NCBI GenBank assembly: GCA_023267475.1
Contig: JAHFND010000001.1
Span: 1 to 38,577 of the forward strand
Direction of reading: 5' to 3'
Length of the DNA stretch: 38,577 nucleotides
From: a bacterium
Lineage (GTDB): Bacteria > Patescibacteriota > Minisyncoccia > Phycocordibacterales > UBA5272
The position numbers were made by a program, and so were the translations under genes. Every line of letters starts with the position of its first letter. Within the stretch, counting starts at the first letter, position 1. The notes beneath the pieces are model-generated. The model saw nothing but the letters and a program-made list of their open reading frames with translations. It was not told where the DNA came from and made no database searches. Below are positions 1-8,762 of this stretch, one piece after another.

Positions 1-300
1 TATAAAGAGAAAGATATTAAACGTCTTATGAATGATGAAAAAATTATTCGTAATTCTCTTAAGATTAATTCTGCGATTTATAATGCAAAAGAAATTTTAA
101 AAATTCAAAAAGAATTTGGAAATTTTAGGAAATGGTTAGATATGAATGGTAAAGATATAAAACATGATAAAGAAAAATGGGTTAAATTATTTAAAAAACA
201 TTTTAAGTTTGTAGGAGGGGAGATAGTTGGAGAGTTTTTAATGAGTATAGATATGTTACCAAATTCACATGATAAGAATTGTTATGTTTATAAGAAATAG
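1..300 (+). CDS. tag: DNA-3-methyladenine glycosylase I, 3' part (partial)
   Basis: C-terminal part of a base-excision repair enzyme that removes 3-methyladenine from alkylated DNA. The reading frame is open from base 1, so the gene starts upstream of the window; the first in-frame ATG (28) is internal. Family hallmarks: the segment IIRNSLKI followed by NAKEILKIQKEFG, then FKFVGGEIVGEF, and near the end an H-x3-C pair (HDKNC) at the spacing of the C-terminal zinc ligands His175/Cys179 of E. coli Tag. The N-terminal Cys/His ligands lie outside the window. It stops with TAG. Family assignment is by recognised conserved segments, not by search. Confidence 0.85.
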   Translation, partial: YKEKDIKRLMNDEKIIRNSLKINSAIYNAKEILKIQKEFGNFRKWLDMNGKDIKHDKEKWVKLFKKHFKFVGGEIVGEFLMSIDMLPNSHDKNCYVYKK

Positions 301-521
301 CTTGTTATTTTATTAAATGTTATATTTGTAATTGACCAGATAATCGGTCGAATCCTACAACCAAGAGAGATCGGAGGTGCACCATGAAAAAGTCCCCCTT
401 CATCAACCTCAGGCCTGGTTCGGGCTAGATGCCCTGGTGGCAAAGAAGAAAGCCGCAAAGAAGTAGGCAGTAATAAAGTCCTCCGCACGCAAATAATCGC
501 GTGACGGGGGACAAGCTATTT
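301..521. other. Intergenic stretch with SD-led micro-ORFs and a hairpin
   Basis: Gap between tag and the oligopeptidase. It looks less AT-rich than its surroundings from about 350 to 515. It holds a very strong Shine-Dalgarno GGAGGTG (373-379) ahead of ATG 384, two consecutive micro-ORFs in that frame (384-428 and 429-473, overlapping as TAGATG-type junction), and an alternative frame from GTG 377 ending at 466 in AKKKAAKK. A hairpin with arms CCGCACGC and GCGTGaCGG lies at about 483-506, with no T-run after it. No known function is visible. Confidence 0.4.
384..428 (+). CDS. Possible 14-aa peptide with strong ribosome binding site
   Basis: Micro-ORF MKKSPFINLRPGSG. The only reason to list it is the near-perfect Shine-Dalgarno sequence GGAGGTG ending 4 nt before the ATG, which is striking because most genes in this window have none. 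It could be a leader peptide or the remnant of a gene broken by frameshift: the overlapping frame ends in AKKKAAKK, resembling the lysine-rich peptide encoded at 14755. No function can be assigned. Confidence 0.25.
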   Translation: MKKSPFINLRPGSG

Positions 522-532
522 TATGGTAGAAT
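522..532 (+). promoter_or_regulatory. Extended -10 promoter of the oligopeptidase gene
   Basis: TATGGTAGAAT, with -10 hexamer TAGAAT at 527-532. Only 9 nt separate it from ATG 542, so transcription should start at or next to the start codon (leaderless mRNA). The same box precedes murF. Confidence 0.7.
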
Positions 533-541
533 ACTCCTACT

Positions 542-2542
542 ATGAAGACGAAAACATTGGCACTATCACAAAAGGATTTCGCCTGGGTAAAGATGACCAG
601 AGCGTATATGGAAAAGACTGCAAAGGCATATATTGAACACAAGAAAAAAGTGTATGCAGAGATAAAAAGTATTCCAAAAAATGAGCGTACATTTTTAAAC
701 ACTCTTTATGCTCTAGAGAGATGTGATGATAAGTTTGATAATTTTTTAGGTAAGATGCACTTACTTTCTGAAGTGTCTACAAATAAAGAAATAAGAGAAG
801 CTGGGAATAAAGTTGCCACAGAATCATCAGAGAAACTCATTGATGTGGAATACGATAAGGGAATGTTTTTGGCTGTAAAAGAATATTACGAAGACAATTT
901 AAAAAAAGAAAAGAAATCATTGCGAAAAGAGGATATTAAACTTCTAGAAGAGACATATCGTGAATATAAAAGAATGGGCTTTGATCTTCCAGATAAAACT
1001 CAGAAGAGATTAAAGACTCTGATGAAAAAATTATCGAAGCTTTCTATTTCTTTTCGTAAGAATATAAATGATTATCAGGATTATATTCTTTGCACGGAGG
1101 AAGATTTGGGCGGTTTGTCAGAAAGGTTTATATCATCTCTACCAAGACATACAGATGGTAGATATATAGTCTCACTACAGTATCCTCATATGTTACCTTT
1201 TATGTCAGAGTCTAGTAATAGAGAAAAAAGAAAGGAGTTAGCTTTAAAAAATCTAAAGAAAGGTGGCATAAAAAATCTAAAAATAATTGAAGAGATAGTA
1301 AAATTGCGTCACGAAGTATCTGAGATATTAGGGTACAAACATCATGCAGATTTTAGAACGGAGAATCGCATGGCAAAGAAAGGTGAGATAGTCGAAAAGT
1401 TTCAGGAAGAGTTATTGAAGAGCATAAGTCCTCTCGTTAAGAAAGATATGGCACTACTTCGTGAACATGCAAAAGCTATTGGTATAAAAAAATTGGAACA
1501 TTATGATGTAGCTTATATTTCTAATCTTCTCAAGAAAAAATTGTATGATGTAAATCAAGAAGAAGAGCGTCAATATTTTGAATATGAACATGTTCGTGAT
1601 GAAATGTTTAAAATGTTCGGCACTCTGTTTGGTATTTCTATAAATAAGACTAATATAAAACTTTGGCACAAAGATGTAAATCTATATCAGGTGAATGATA
1701 AAGATAGAACATTAATTGGATATTTTGCTATGGATATGTTTCCTCGTGAAGGTAAATTTGGACATGCAATGTTATCTGATTTTGTCACTTCTCATGAGAG
1801 TGGTTATAGAAAAGAAGAATATATAGCACCAGTATCTTGTATTGTTTGTAATTTTCCAAGTCCAACAAAGAAAGCACCGACACTTTTGTCTATAGCTGAA
1901 ATAGAGACATTATTTCATGAATTCGGTCACTGCATGCATGCGACATTATCAAGAGTTAGAATTGAATCTCAATCTGGTACTAATGTGGCCTGGGACTTCG
2001 TGGAGACTCCTTCACAGATAATGGAAAACTGGATATGGGATAAACAAGTTATATCAAGTTTTTCTAAGCATTATATTACAGGTAAGAAGATGCCAAGTAT
2101 TTTGATTGATAAGATTATACATGCTAAAAAGTTTTTAGGTGCTTATCATTACACTAGACAGTTAATGTTTAGTAAATTAGATATGGATTTACATACAGGC
2201 AAAGTAAGTGATGCTAAAGGTGCTTGGAGAAAGTTAAATAAGATTTACTTTGATTTAGATTTACCAGAAAAGGAGACTCTTTTTCCCGCAGGATTTGGTC
2301 ACTTAGTTGGTTATGATGCAGGGTACTATTCATATCTTTGGGCTCTTGTGTATGCATGTGATGCGTTCGAAGAATTTAAAACAAAAGGAAATAAAAATGT
2401 AATGAAGAATACTGAGATCGGCATGAAGTGGCGTCGTGAAGTATTAGAGAAGGGAAGTAGTGAAAATGAAATAGATTTAGTTAAGAATTTCTTAGGACGT
2501 AAGCCAAGTAATAAAGCATTCTTGAAAGAAATTGGGATATAG
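542..2542 (+). CDS. M3 family oligoendopeptidase (thimet/PepF type)
   Basis: Cytosolic zinc metallopeptidase that degrades short peptides. The active site is HEFGH at residues 459-463, with the third zinc ligand Glu488 in DFVETPSQ. The 25-residue spacing from the second His to this Glu equals that of thimet oligopeptidases. The C-terminal GYDAGYYSYLW stretch is the conserved tyrosine-rich substrate loop of the family. At 666 aa it has normal family length and no signal peptide. The start is set by the promoter: the -10 box ends 9 nt upstream and there is no Shine-Dalgarno site. The N-terminal third is rich in Lys/Glu helices, as usual for M3 enzymes. Subfamily (PepF versus Dcp/OpdA-like) is not certain. 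Confidence 0.93.
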   Translation: MKTKTLALSQKDFAWVKMTRAYMEKTAKAYIEHKKKVYAEIKSIPKNERTFLNTLYALERCDDKFDNFLGKMHLLSEVSTNKEIREAGNKVATESSEKLIDVEYDKGMFLAVKEYYEDNLKKEKKSLRKEDIKLLEETYREYKRMGFDLPDKTQKRLKTLMKKLSKLSISFRKNINDYQDYILCTEEDLGGLSERFISSLPRHTDGRYIVSLQYPHMLPFMSESSNREKRKELALKNLKKGGIKNLKIIEEIVKLRHEVSEILGYKHHADFRTENRMAKKGEIVEKFQEELLKSISPLVKKDMALLREHAKAIGIKKLEHYDVAYISNLLKKKLYDVNQEEERQYFEYEHVRDEMFKMFGTLFGISINKTNIKLWHKDVNLYQVNDKDRTLIGYFAMDMFPREGKFGHAMLSDFVTSHESGYRKEEYIAPVSCIVCNFPSPTKKAPTLLSIAEIETLFHEFGHCMHATLSRVRIESQSGTNVAWDFVETPSQIMENWIWDKQVISSFSKHYITGKKMPSILIDKIIHAKKFLGAYHYTRQLMFSKLDMDLHTGKVSDAKGAWRKLNKIYFDLDLPEKETLFPAGFGHLVGYDAGYYSYLWALVYACDAFEEFKTKGNKNVMKNTEIGMKWRREVLEKGSSENEIDLVKNFLGRKPSNKAFLKEIGI

Positions 2543-2643
2543 CCCAATCTACTTTGTTGTGAAGTATTTTTGTTCCCGCAATGTACTACTTGTACATTTT
2601 AGTCACAAAAATACTTCACGCCTCGTATCTTAGGCTATCTACC
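2537..2643. repeat. Palindromic intergenic element R1
   Basis: First of six related elements. Nested stems: apex AATGTAC (2580-2586) / GTACATT (2592-2598); middle stem, a perfect 15-bp inverted repeat GTGAAGTATTTTTGT (2559-2573) / 2605-2619; weak outer arms around ATAGCC. It shares TTCCC(G/A)CAATGTACTA and TTTTAGTCACAAAAA with R5. It starts at the stop codon of the oligopeptidase gene. Confidence 0.8.
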
Positions 2644-2693
2644 AATTTCTTTGTCTTGGTTAGCATTTGACTAGATTGATTTTTATAGGTATT

Positions 2694-2704
2694 TATGGTA
2701 GTAT
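2694..2704 (+). promoter_or_regulatory. Extended -10 promoter of typA
   Basis: TATGGTAGTAT, -10 hexamer TAGTAT at 2699-2704. No convincing -35 at proper spacing. The predicted start near 2711 leaves a leader of about 65 nt containing the hairpin at 2727-2766. Confidence 0.6.
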
Positions 2705-2726
2705 TTACCTATCTTAAATTAAAAGG

Positions 2727-2766
2727 AAAACCGGCGCGAGCCGATTCTCGTAGCCGGTTTTTCTTT
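2727..2766 (+). terminator. Terminator-like hairpin in the typA leader
   Basis: Stem CCGGC (2731-2735) / GCCGG (2753-2757) extended by AAAA/TTTT, with an inner CGAG/CTCG stem, followed by TTTTTCTTT. This has the form of an intrinsic terminator, but it sits between the typA promoter and ATG 2778, so it may act as an attenuator or end a short RNA. Confidence 0.6.
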
Positions 2767-2777
2767 CATTAAATATT

Positions 2778-4562
2778 ATGCAACAAGAAATTCGCAACAT
2801 CGCAATAATTGCTCACGTGGACCACGGCAAGACCACTCTTACTGATGCTCTTATGCAACAGTGTGGAACAGGGGAAAAGGGTCAGACTATGGACTCTAAC
2901 CCAATGGAAAAAGAGCGTGGTATTACTATTACAGCGAAGAACACTTCTGTATTGTATAAAGGAACAAAAATAAATATTCTAGATACCCCAGGTCACGCGG
3001 ATTTTGGTTCTGAAGTAGAGCGAGTATTACGTTCTATTGATTGTGTGCTTTTAGTTGTAGATGCACAAGAAGGTCCTATGCCTCAGACTCGTTTCGTATT
3101 GAAGAAGTCTCTTGAACTTGGTCTTAAGCCTATTGTAGTTATAAATAAGATAGACAAACCTGCAGCAGATTGCAGTCGTACACATGACGAAGTTTTTGAA
3201 CTTTTCTTAGAGCTTGGAGCAAATGATGAACAGCTTGATTTCACTACAGTGTATGCAATTGGTCGTGAAGGAGTAGCTATGATGAATGTAGATGATGAAA
3301 GAAAAGATCTTACACCACTACTAGATACAATACTTGCAAAAGTTCCAAAAGCAACAGGAGATAATAATAATCCGTTTGTAGCACAAGTGTTTAATCTTGC
3401 ATACGATAACTTTTTAGGACGTATGGCTATATGTCGTGTTTATGATGGAACTGCAAAAGTAGGAGAAGAAATTATTGTAAAAAAGCCAACAGGGGAGATG
3501 AGAAAAGGACGCATCACAAAGATGTATACATTTCGTGGTATAGAAAGAATTGAAGAAGAAATGGCAGAAGCAGGGGATATTATAATGGTTGCCGGATTTT
3601 CTGATATTTATATTGGAGAAACATTCGTTAAAAATGCAGATCAGAATCCAATGCCTGCAATTGCAATAGACGAACCTACAATCTCTCTTGATTTCTTAGT
3701 GAATGATTCTCCTTTTGCTGGCAAGGAAGGAAAATTTGTGACAGGTCGTCAGATTCGTGATCGTCTTGAAAAAGAAATAGAAATAAACGTTGGACTTCAC
3801 GTTGATTTTAATGCTGATAAATATTTAGTATATGGTCGTGGAGAACTCCACATTGCTGTACTTCTTGAAACAATGCGTCGTGAAGGGTATGAACTTCAAG
3901 TGTCACAACCACAAGTTATTTTTCATGAAAAAGATGGAGTAAAAGAAGAACCATACGAAGAACTTGTTATTGATGTACCTACAGAATTCTCAGGTGCAGT
4001 TATGGAAAAGCTTGGTCGTCGTAAAGCTCAAATTACTGACATGCAGGAAAAGCAAGGTATTACTCGTATAAAAGCAGATATTCCTACTCGTGGTCTTCTA
4101 GGATATAGAGGAGAGTTTGTTATAGACACAAAAGGTCTTGGTATTTTGTCATCACGATTTTCAAAGTTTGGTCCGTATGCAGGAGTTATACAGCGACGTC
4201 TTGTAGGTTCAATGACATCTATGGCTACAGGAAAAGCTTTAGCCTTTTCTCTTTGGAATCTTCAAGAGCGTGGAGTTATTTACATTCTTCCAAATACAGA
4301 AGTGTATGAAGGTATGATTATTGGAAACACATCAAAGGGTGAAGAGATGATGGTAAACCCAACAAAAGGAAAGCAACTTTCTAACATGAGATCTTCTGGT
4401 GCTGATGAGGCAATCACTCTTGTGCCAGCGTGGGAAATAACAATCGAGCGTGGTCTTGAAATAATGAATGCTGATGAATATCTAGAAGTTACACCAAAAT
4501 CAGTGAGACTACGTAAGCAACTTTTAACTGAAAGTGATCGCGCTAAAGCAGGCCGAAAATAA
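2778..4562 (+). CDS. typA: Ribosome-associated translational GTPase TypA/BipA
   Basis: Translation-factor GTPase that binds the ribosome and supports 50S assembly and stress or cold growth. All G motifs are present: P-loop AHVDHGKT (residues 12-19), switch I RGITI (47-51), DTPGH (69-73) and NKID (123-126). The C-terminal half carries the TypA signatures RGLLGYRGEF and NMRSSGADEA. At 594 aa it is full length. No Shine-Dalgarno site precedes the ATG. It lies between elements R1 and R2 and has its own promoter with a terminator-like leader hairpin, so its expression may be attenuated (inference). Confidence 0.96.
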   Translation: MQQEIRNIAIIAHVDHGKTTLTDALMQQCGTGEKGQTMDSNPMEKERGITITAKNTSVLYKGTKINILDTPGHADFGSEVERVLRSIDCVLLVVDAQEGPMPQTRFVLKKSLELGLKPIVVINKIDKPAADCSRTHDEVFELFLELGANDEQLDFTTVYAIGREGVAMMNVDDERKDLTPLLDTILAKVPKATGDNNNPFVAQVFNLAYDNFLGRMAICRVYDGTAKVGEEIIVKKPTGEMRKGRITKMYTFRGIERIEEEMAEAGDIIMVAGFSDIYIGETFVKNADQNPMPAIAIDEPTISLDFLVNDSPFAGKEGKFVTGRQIRDRLEKEIEINVGLHVDFNADKYLVYGRGELHIAVLLETMRREGYELQVSQPQVIFHEKDGVKEEPYEELVIDVPTEFSGAVMEKLGRRKAQITDMQEKQGITRIKADIPTRGLLGYRGEFVIDTKGLGILSSRFSKFGPYAGVIQRRLVGSMTSMATGKALAFSLWNLQERGVIYILPNTEVYEGMIIGNTSKGEEMMVNPTKGKQLSNMRSSGADEAITLVPAWEITIERGLEIMNADEYLEVTPKSVRLRKQLLTESDRAKAGRK

Positions 4563-4571
4563 TAAGAAAAT

Positions 4572-4683
4572 CATAAATCATTTTATCTGCGTTGTTAAAA
4601 GAAATTTTTTCTCCACGCGACGTACTATGTGTACGTCTTGGTCGCAAAAATTTCTTTCGCCTAGCATCTAAAACAATTTCTGC
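4572..4683. repeat. Palindromic intergenic element R2
   Basis: Same architecture as R1. Apex GACGTAC (4619-4625) / GTACGTC (4631-4637), a compensatory variant of AATGTAC/GTACATT. Middle stem AAAGAAATTTTT (4598-4609) / AAAAATTTCTTT (4646-4657). Right-hand motif CGCCTAGCATCT is shared with R3. It starts just after the typA stop. Confidence 0.75.
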
Positions 4684-4696
4684 TTTTCTTCATGCG

Positions 4697-4704
4697 TGTA
4701 TACT
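4697..4704 (+). promoter_or_regulatory. -10 promoter of the DUF192 gene
   Basis: TGTATACT, hexamer TATACT at 4699-4704, 6 nt before ATG 4711; decides the start in favour of 4711 over the GTG at 4696, which lies inside the promoter. Confidence 0.6.
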
Positions 4705-4710
4705 ATATTT

Positions 4711-5214
4711 ATGAAGAAGTTTAATCTGAGTATTAAAGAAAAGAAAATAGTGTATGCAGTCGCGGTGCTATTTCTTATTGTGATTGGTTATTACACCTAC
4801 ACTTGTTTAACTACAAAAGTTTGCGAAGTCGATATTATAAACAAGCTCGTTCGTCATGATGTGACAATAACAGCACCATTTGGTGCAGTGGTTGCAGAAG
4901 TCGCAGACACAAGATCTTCTCGTGAACTCGGCCTTTCAGGACGTACTGGTCTTCATATAAATGAAGGTATGCTTTTTATATTTGATGTTCCTGGTAAATA
5001 TGGATTCTGGATGAAGGATATGTTATTTCCAATTGATATTGTTTGGATAAATCAAAATGGAATTATTGTGAAAGGGGAAGAAAATTTAAGTCCAAGCTCT
5101 TATCCAAGTACTTTTATAAATGATTCTGATGCTTCCTATGTTTTAGAACTTGCTGCTGGCTCTATTGAAAGATACGGACTGTACCTTGGTTCGAAAGTTA
5201 AAATAAGTCAGTAA
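4711..5214 (+). CDS. Membrane-anchored DUF192 family protein
   Basis: 167-aa protein of unknown biochemical function. An N-terminal transmembrane segment lies at about residues 12-28 (VYAVAVLFLIVIGYY), followed by an extracytoplasmic DUF192 domain. Recognisable family stretches: RSSRELGLSGR, EGMLFIFDVPGKYGFWMKDM, FPIDIVWI and YVLELAAGS. DUF192 domains are common as small secreted or anchored proteins in bacteria; their role is not established. It is a single-gene unit ending in a bidirectional terminator shared with rnpB. Confidence 0.88.
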   Translation: MKKFNLSIKEKKIVYAVAVLFLIVIGYYTYTCLTTKVCEVDIINKLVRHDVTITAPFGAVVAEVADTRSSRELGLSGRTGLHINEGMLFIFDVPGKYGFWMKDMLFPIDIVWINQNGIIVKGEENLSPSSYPSTFINDSDASYVLELAAGSIERYGLYLGSKVKISQ

Positions 5215-5217
5215 AAG

Positions 5218-5245
5218 AAAAACAACTCCTTTCGGAGTTGTTTTT
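5218..5245. terminator. Bidirectional terminator between DUF192 gene and rnpB
   Basis: 12-bp perfect stem AAAAACAACTCC (5218-5229) / GGAGTTGTTTTT (5234-5245) with T-runs on both strands; serves the plus-strand DUF192 gene and the minus-strand rnpB. Confidence 0.85.
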
Positions 5246-5253
5246 CATATTTT

Positions 5254-5580
5254 TTGTTCTATCTATAAGCCGAATTCTGTCCATGCATTTCTGCACTGTG
5301 TAATCATTTATCTGGGATGTTTGTTACCAAACACCTCAAGCGACACTCCCACTTTCGTGGGCACGGTCTTGCACATACGTAAGGATTTAGCCGTTTCATT
5401 TTTATTTTTCAATAAAACTATTCCAAAATGGAACCCTAGTCTTTCGACATTGGCGTTTCTGCTCGCACCTCTATAATTACTTATGATGGGGGTTACCCAC
5501 TACGCTTGTTAATCAAATAACTATGTGTTCGGACTTTCCTCTCTTTACCAAAGTGAAGAGTAATTACCCAAGTAGAACAA
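5254..5580 (-). ncRNA. rnpB: RNase P RNA
   Basis: Catalytic RNA of RNase P, which matures tRNA 5' ends. On the minus strand it carries the conserved GAGAGGAAAGTCCGAAC near the 5' end and CAGAATTCGGCTTATAG near the 3' end. The termini pair as helix P1 (TTGTTCTA with TAGAACAA), which sets the boundaries at 5580 and 5254, a length of about 327 nt. The plus-strand ACCAAACACC run also fits the conserved core. The few short ORFs across it are not genes. The exact ends are inferred from P1 pairing. Confidence 0.93.
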
Positions 5581-5584
5581 TAAT

Positions 5585-5613
5585 ATTATACAACAAAATT
5601 TATAAAAAAGCAA
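5585..5613 (-). promoter_or_regulatory. Promoter of rnpB
   Basis: Minus strand TTGCTT (5613-5608), 17-nt spacer, TATAAT (5590-5585). The predicted start coincides with the P1-defined 5' end of rnpB at about 5580. Confidence 0.75.
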
Positions 5614-5682
5614 GGTTCTATTTATTAGATTTATAAATTAATTCGTGCAATTACAAGGTTTTTTTGATAGTATGATAAGACA

Positions 5683-6966
5683 ATGCTTTTCAGGAACTCT
5701 GCAATTTTAGCCATTTTTTCCGCCATTTCATTGCTTTTGGGTATTGTAAGAGATAGACTGCTTGCTCACTATGTAGGTGTCGGATCTGTGCTTGATGTAT
5801 ACAATGCGTCTTTTAGAATTCCTGATTTAATTTATGGTATTTTGTTTTCTTTTGTATCTGCAGTAACAGTAGTGCCTTTTATTACGAAAGCAGTACATGA
5901 CAATGATGATAAAGAACTAGAAGTACGTTTTAATTCACTGCTGTTTTTCTTCAGTGGAGTACTCGTTTTATTTTCTTTGGTAGTCGTTATTACACTTCCT
6001 TTGTTTGCACATTATGTAGTACCTGGATTTAGTTTGGAACAGTTAAGTCTATTTATATTAAGCTCAAGAATACTTATGATACAGCCTTTCTTTTTAGGGT
6101 TGTCAGCTTTAATCTCTTGTCTTGCACAAGTACGTCATCGTTTTATTTTATATGCAACAGCACCTTTGTTTTATACATTAATTATTATTTTATCAATAAT
6201 TTACTTGTATGAACCATACGGATTACTCGGTATTATCTCTGGTGTAGTATTCGGATCATTTGTATCTCTCGTAATCCAATCTTATGTTATGTACAAAGAA
6301 AAGATTTCGATATCTTATTCGATGTTTGATTGGAATGTTCTAAAAGAACATCTATCAAATGCAATTCCTCGCTCTGGATCTCTGATAATATCTCGATTTA
6401 GAGATGTTATATTCGCTGCAATAGCTACATCTATCGGTGCAGGAGTACTTTCAGTTTATGTTTTTGCTCAGCGTGTTATGGATTCTTTTATCCAAGTAGT
6501 GGTTCAAAGCGCTTCAACCGCATCTTTGCCTCATCTTGCTAAACATCACTCTGACGGGGAAGTAAAAGAGTATAAAAACTTACTTACTAAAAATATATTG
6601 ATTATATTTTCTTTATCTTGTATAGCTTCAATTGTTTGTCTGACTATGCCACATTTGATTGTAAGTATTTTGTATGGAACAGGAAAAGGGACTGAAGAAA
6701 TTGTTTCTTTAATTATTTTACTTGCATATAGTTTGCCGTCTTATGCAATAAATATTTATTTTGTGAGTGCATTTAATGCTTCTAAGAATGGTAATGGGTT
6801 ATTCTTGGCAAATTTATTTGCTAGTACTTCAGGAGTAATTGTCTTGTATACGTCTTATTTAAAGGGCTATGGAATTAATTCCCTGGCTTATGCTACATGG
6901 GCAGTAAGTATTTTTTATTTACTTGGCCTGGTCTATTTTTATAATAATAGACGTAAAACAATATAG
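5683..6966 (+). CDS. murJ: Lipid II flippase MurJ (MviN family), short form
   Basis: Polytopic membrane protein that flips the lipid-linked peptidoglycan precursor across the membrane. The N-terminus RNSAILAIFSAISLLLGIVRDRLLAHYVGVGSVLDVYNASFR (quoted pieces: LLGIVRDR, VYNASFRIPD) is typical of MviN/MurJ, with the conserved Arg and Asp. At 427 aa it is shorter than the usual 500 or so and seems to hold about 12 membrane helices, lacking the two C-terminal ones common in Proteobacteria. A -10-like TATGAT (5671-5676) lies 6 nt before ATG, with no Shine-Dalgarno site. Only 2 nt separate it from lepA, so the two are cotranscribed. Confidence 0.88.
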   Translation: MLFRNSAILAIFSAISLLLGIVRDRLLAHYVGVGSVLDVYNASFRIPDLIYGILFSFVSAVTVVPFITKAVHDNDDKELEVRFNSLLFFFSGVLVLFSLVVVITLPLFAHYVVPGFSLEQLSLFILSSRILMIQPFFLGLSALISCLAQVRHRFILYATAPLFYTLIIILSIIYLYEPYGLLGIISGVVFGSFVSLVIQSYVMYKEKISISYSMFDWNVLKEHLSNAIPRSGSLIISRFRDVIFAAIATSIGAGVLSVYVFAQRVMDSFIQVVVQSASTASLPHLAKHHSDGEVKEYKNLLTKNILIIFSLSCIASIVCLTMPHLIVSILYGTGKGTEEIVSLIILLAYSLPSYAINIYFVSAFNASKNGNGLFLANLFASTSGVIVLYTSYLKGYGINSLAYATWAVSIFYLLGLVYFYNNRRKTI

Positions 6967-6968
6967 CT

Positions 6969-8762
6969 ATGGAAATTCGAAACTTTTCAATCATCGCGCA
7001 TATTGATCACGGTAAATCTACTCTTGCAGATAGATTACTTGAAGTTACTGCGACTATAGATAAACGTCACATGAAGGAACAAGTATTAGACAATATGGAA
7101 CTTGAACGTGAGCGCGGTATTACTATAAAAATGACACCAGTGCGCATGGAATATAAATCAAATGACGGGAAAGTTTATAATCTAAACTTGATAGATACTC
7201 CAGGGCACATAGATTTCTCTTATGAAGTATCACGATCACTTCGCGCAGTGGAGGGGACACTTTTACTTGTTGATTCTACTCAAGGTGTGCAGGCGCAGAC
7301 ACTTACTACTCTTGAAATGGCTAAAGAGACAGGCCTCACAATTATTCCAGTTATTACAAAGATAGATAGTCCGCTCGCACACGTAGAAGATGTACAAGAT
7401 GAAATTATAGAAATGCTTCATTGTAAACGTGAAGATATCATTGCTGTGTCTGGTAAGACTGGTGAAGGTGTAAAAGAATTGATTGAAGAAATAATAAAAA
7501 GAGTACCTGCTCCAAAGAGTGAATATGTAGAAGATACAGGCAAGCAAACACGCGCACTTATTTTCGATTTTGAATATAGTAATCATATGGGAGTTATTTT
7601 GTATGTGAGAGTTCTTGATGGAAATGTGAAAGCAGGGGACACATTACTTTTTACACAATCAGAACATAAGTTTATTATTCGAGAAGTAGGTACATTTTCG
7701 CCAGAAAAGAAAGAAAAAGATTCTGTTAAAGCAGGAGAGATTGGATATATAGTTACAGGCATTAAAGAACCAGGTATTGCACGTGTGGGAGATACTGTGA
7801 CTACTTTTTCTAATCCACTCCCAGCTTTTCCTGGATATGCTGAACCTGTACCGATTGTGTTTGCGTCTATCTACCCTGAATCACAAGATGAGTTTGATGA
7901 TTTAAGAAGTTCACTTTCAAAATTGAAGTTATCAGACTCTTCTCTTACTTTTGAAGAAGAATCATCCGGTGCATTAGGACGAGGATTTAGATGTGGTTTT
8001 CTTGGAATGCTTCACTTAGAAATTGTAACTGAGAGATTGAGACGCGAGTTTGATCAAGAGTTAGTGGTAACTACTCCATCTATAACTTACGAGGTTACAT
8101 TAAAGAATGGAGAGGTGGAAATGGTATATACCCCGATACATTTTCCAGATCATGGTCAGTATATATCAGTAAAAGAGCCGTGGATTATTTTAACTCTTAT
8201 CACACCACATGATTATGTAAGTCCACTTATGCAATTATTCCCACCTCATGAAGCAGAAGTTCTTGAACTTAAAGATTGGGGGCACGACAGAGTGCGTATC
8301 ACACTTAATATGCCACTTAGAGAGCTAATGCGTAATTTCTTTAATGAAGTAAAGTCTGCATCGAGCGGGTATGCTTCTATTGTTTATGAAAAAGGTGATA
8401 TGAGACCAGCAGATGTAACACGACTTGATGTATATGTCGCAGAAGAGAGAGTGACTGCATTTTCTCGTGTTATTCCAGAATACCGCACACGTGAGGAGTC
8501 AGAAGAGGTGGTTGAAAAATTGGAGAAAATCTTACCAAGAGAGATGTTTCGCGTAAAGATACAAGCTTATGTAAGAGGACGCATAATAGCATCACGTTCT
8601 ATTGCTCCGATGAAAAAGGATGTGACAGGTTATATGTACGGAGGGGATATTACTCGAAAGATGAAGTTACGTGAAAAGCAAAAGCGCGGAAAAGACAGAA
8701 TGGAAAGAGAGGGAAAGGTTCATATATCACACGATACATTCCTCAATATGATGAAACCATAA
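6969..8762 (+). CDS. lepA: Elongation factor 4 (LepA)
   Basis: Ribosomal GTPase (EF4). G motifs: AHIDHGKST (residues 10-18), RGITI, DTPGHIDF and a TKID variant in place of NKID (VITKID), as expected for LepA. The C-terminal LepA-specific domain includes GYMYGGDITRKMKL and KQKRGKDRM. At 597 aa it is full length. It is translated from the murJ transcript; no Shine-Dalgarno site is visible in the 2-nt gap. Element R3 begins at its last codons: the outer R3 arm contains an inverted copy of the sequence around its stop codon. Confidence 0.97.
   Translation: MEIRNFSIIAHIDHGKSTLADRLLEVTATIDKRHMKEQVLDNMELERERGITIKMTPVRMEYKSNDGKVYNLNLIDTPGHIDFSYEVSRSLRAVEGTLLLVDSTQGVQAQTLTTLEMAKETGLTIIPVITKIDSPLAHVEDVQDEIIEMLHCKREDIIAVSGKTGEGVKELIEEIIKRVPAPKSEYVEDTGKQTRALIFDFEYSNHMGVILYVRVLDGNVKAGDTLLFTQSEHKFIIREVGTFSPEKKEKDSVKAGEIGYIVTGIKEPGIARVGDTVTTFSNPLPAFPGYAEPVPIVFASIYPESQDEFDDLRSSLSKLKLSDSSLTFEEESSGALGRGFRCGFLGMLHLEIVTERLRREFDQELVVTTPSITYEVTLKNGEVEMVYTPIHFPDHGQYISVKEPWIILTLITPHDYVSPLMQLFPPHEAEVLELKDWGHDRVRITLNMPLRELMRNFFNEVKSASSGYASIVYEKGDMRPADVTRLDVYVAEERVTAFSRVIPEYRTREESEEVVEKLEKILPREMFRVKIQAYVRGRIIASRSIAPMKKDVTGYMYGGDITRKMKLREKQKRGKDRMEREGKVHISHDTFLNMMKP

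Noticed and set aside
335..365. tRNA remnant around GGTCGAATCCTACAACCA
   Set aside because: It looks like a T-loop plus CCA end, but no T-stem or acceptor stem can be paired.
5254..5580. Short ORFs across the RNase P RNA
   Set aside because: They cross the conserved rnpB core and show no protein-like features.
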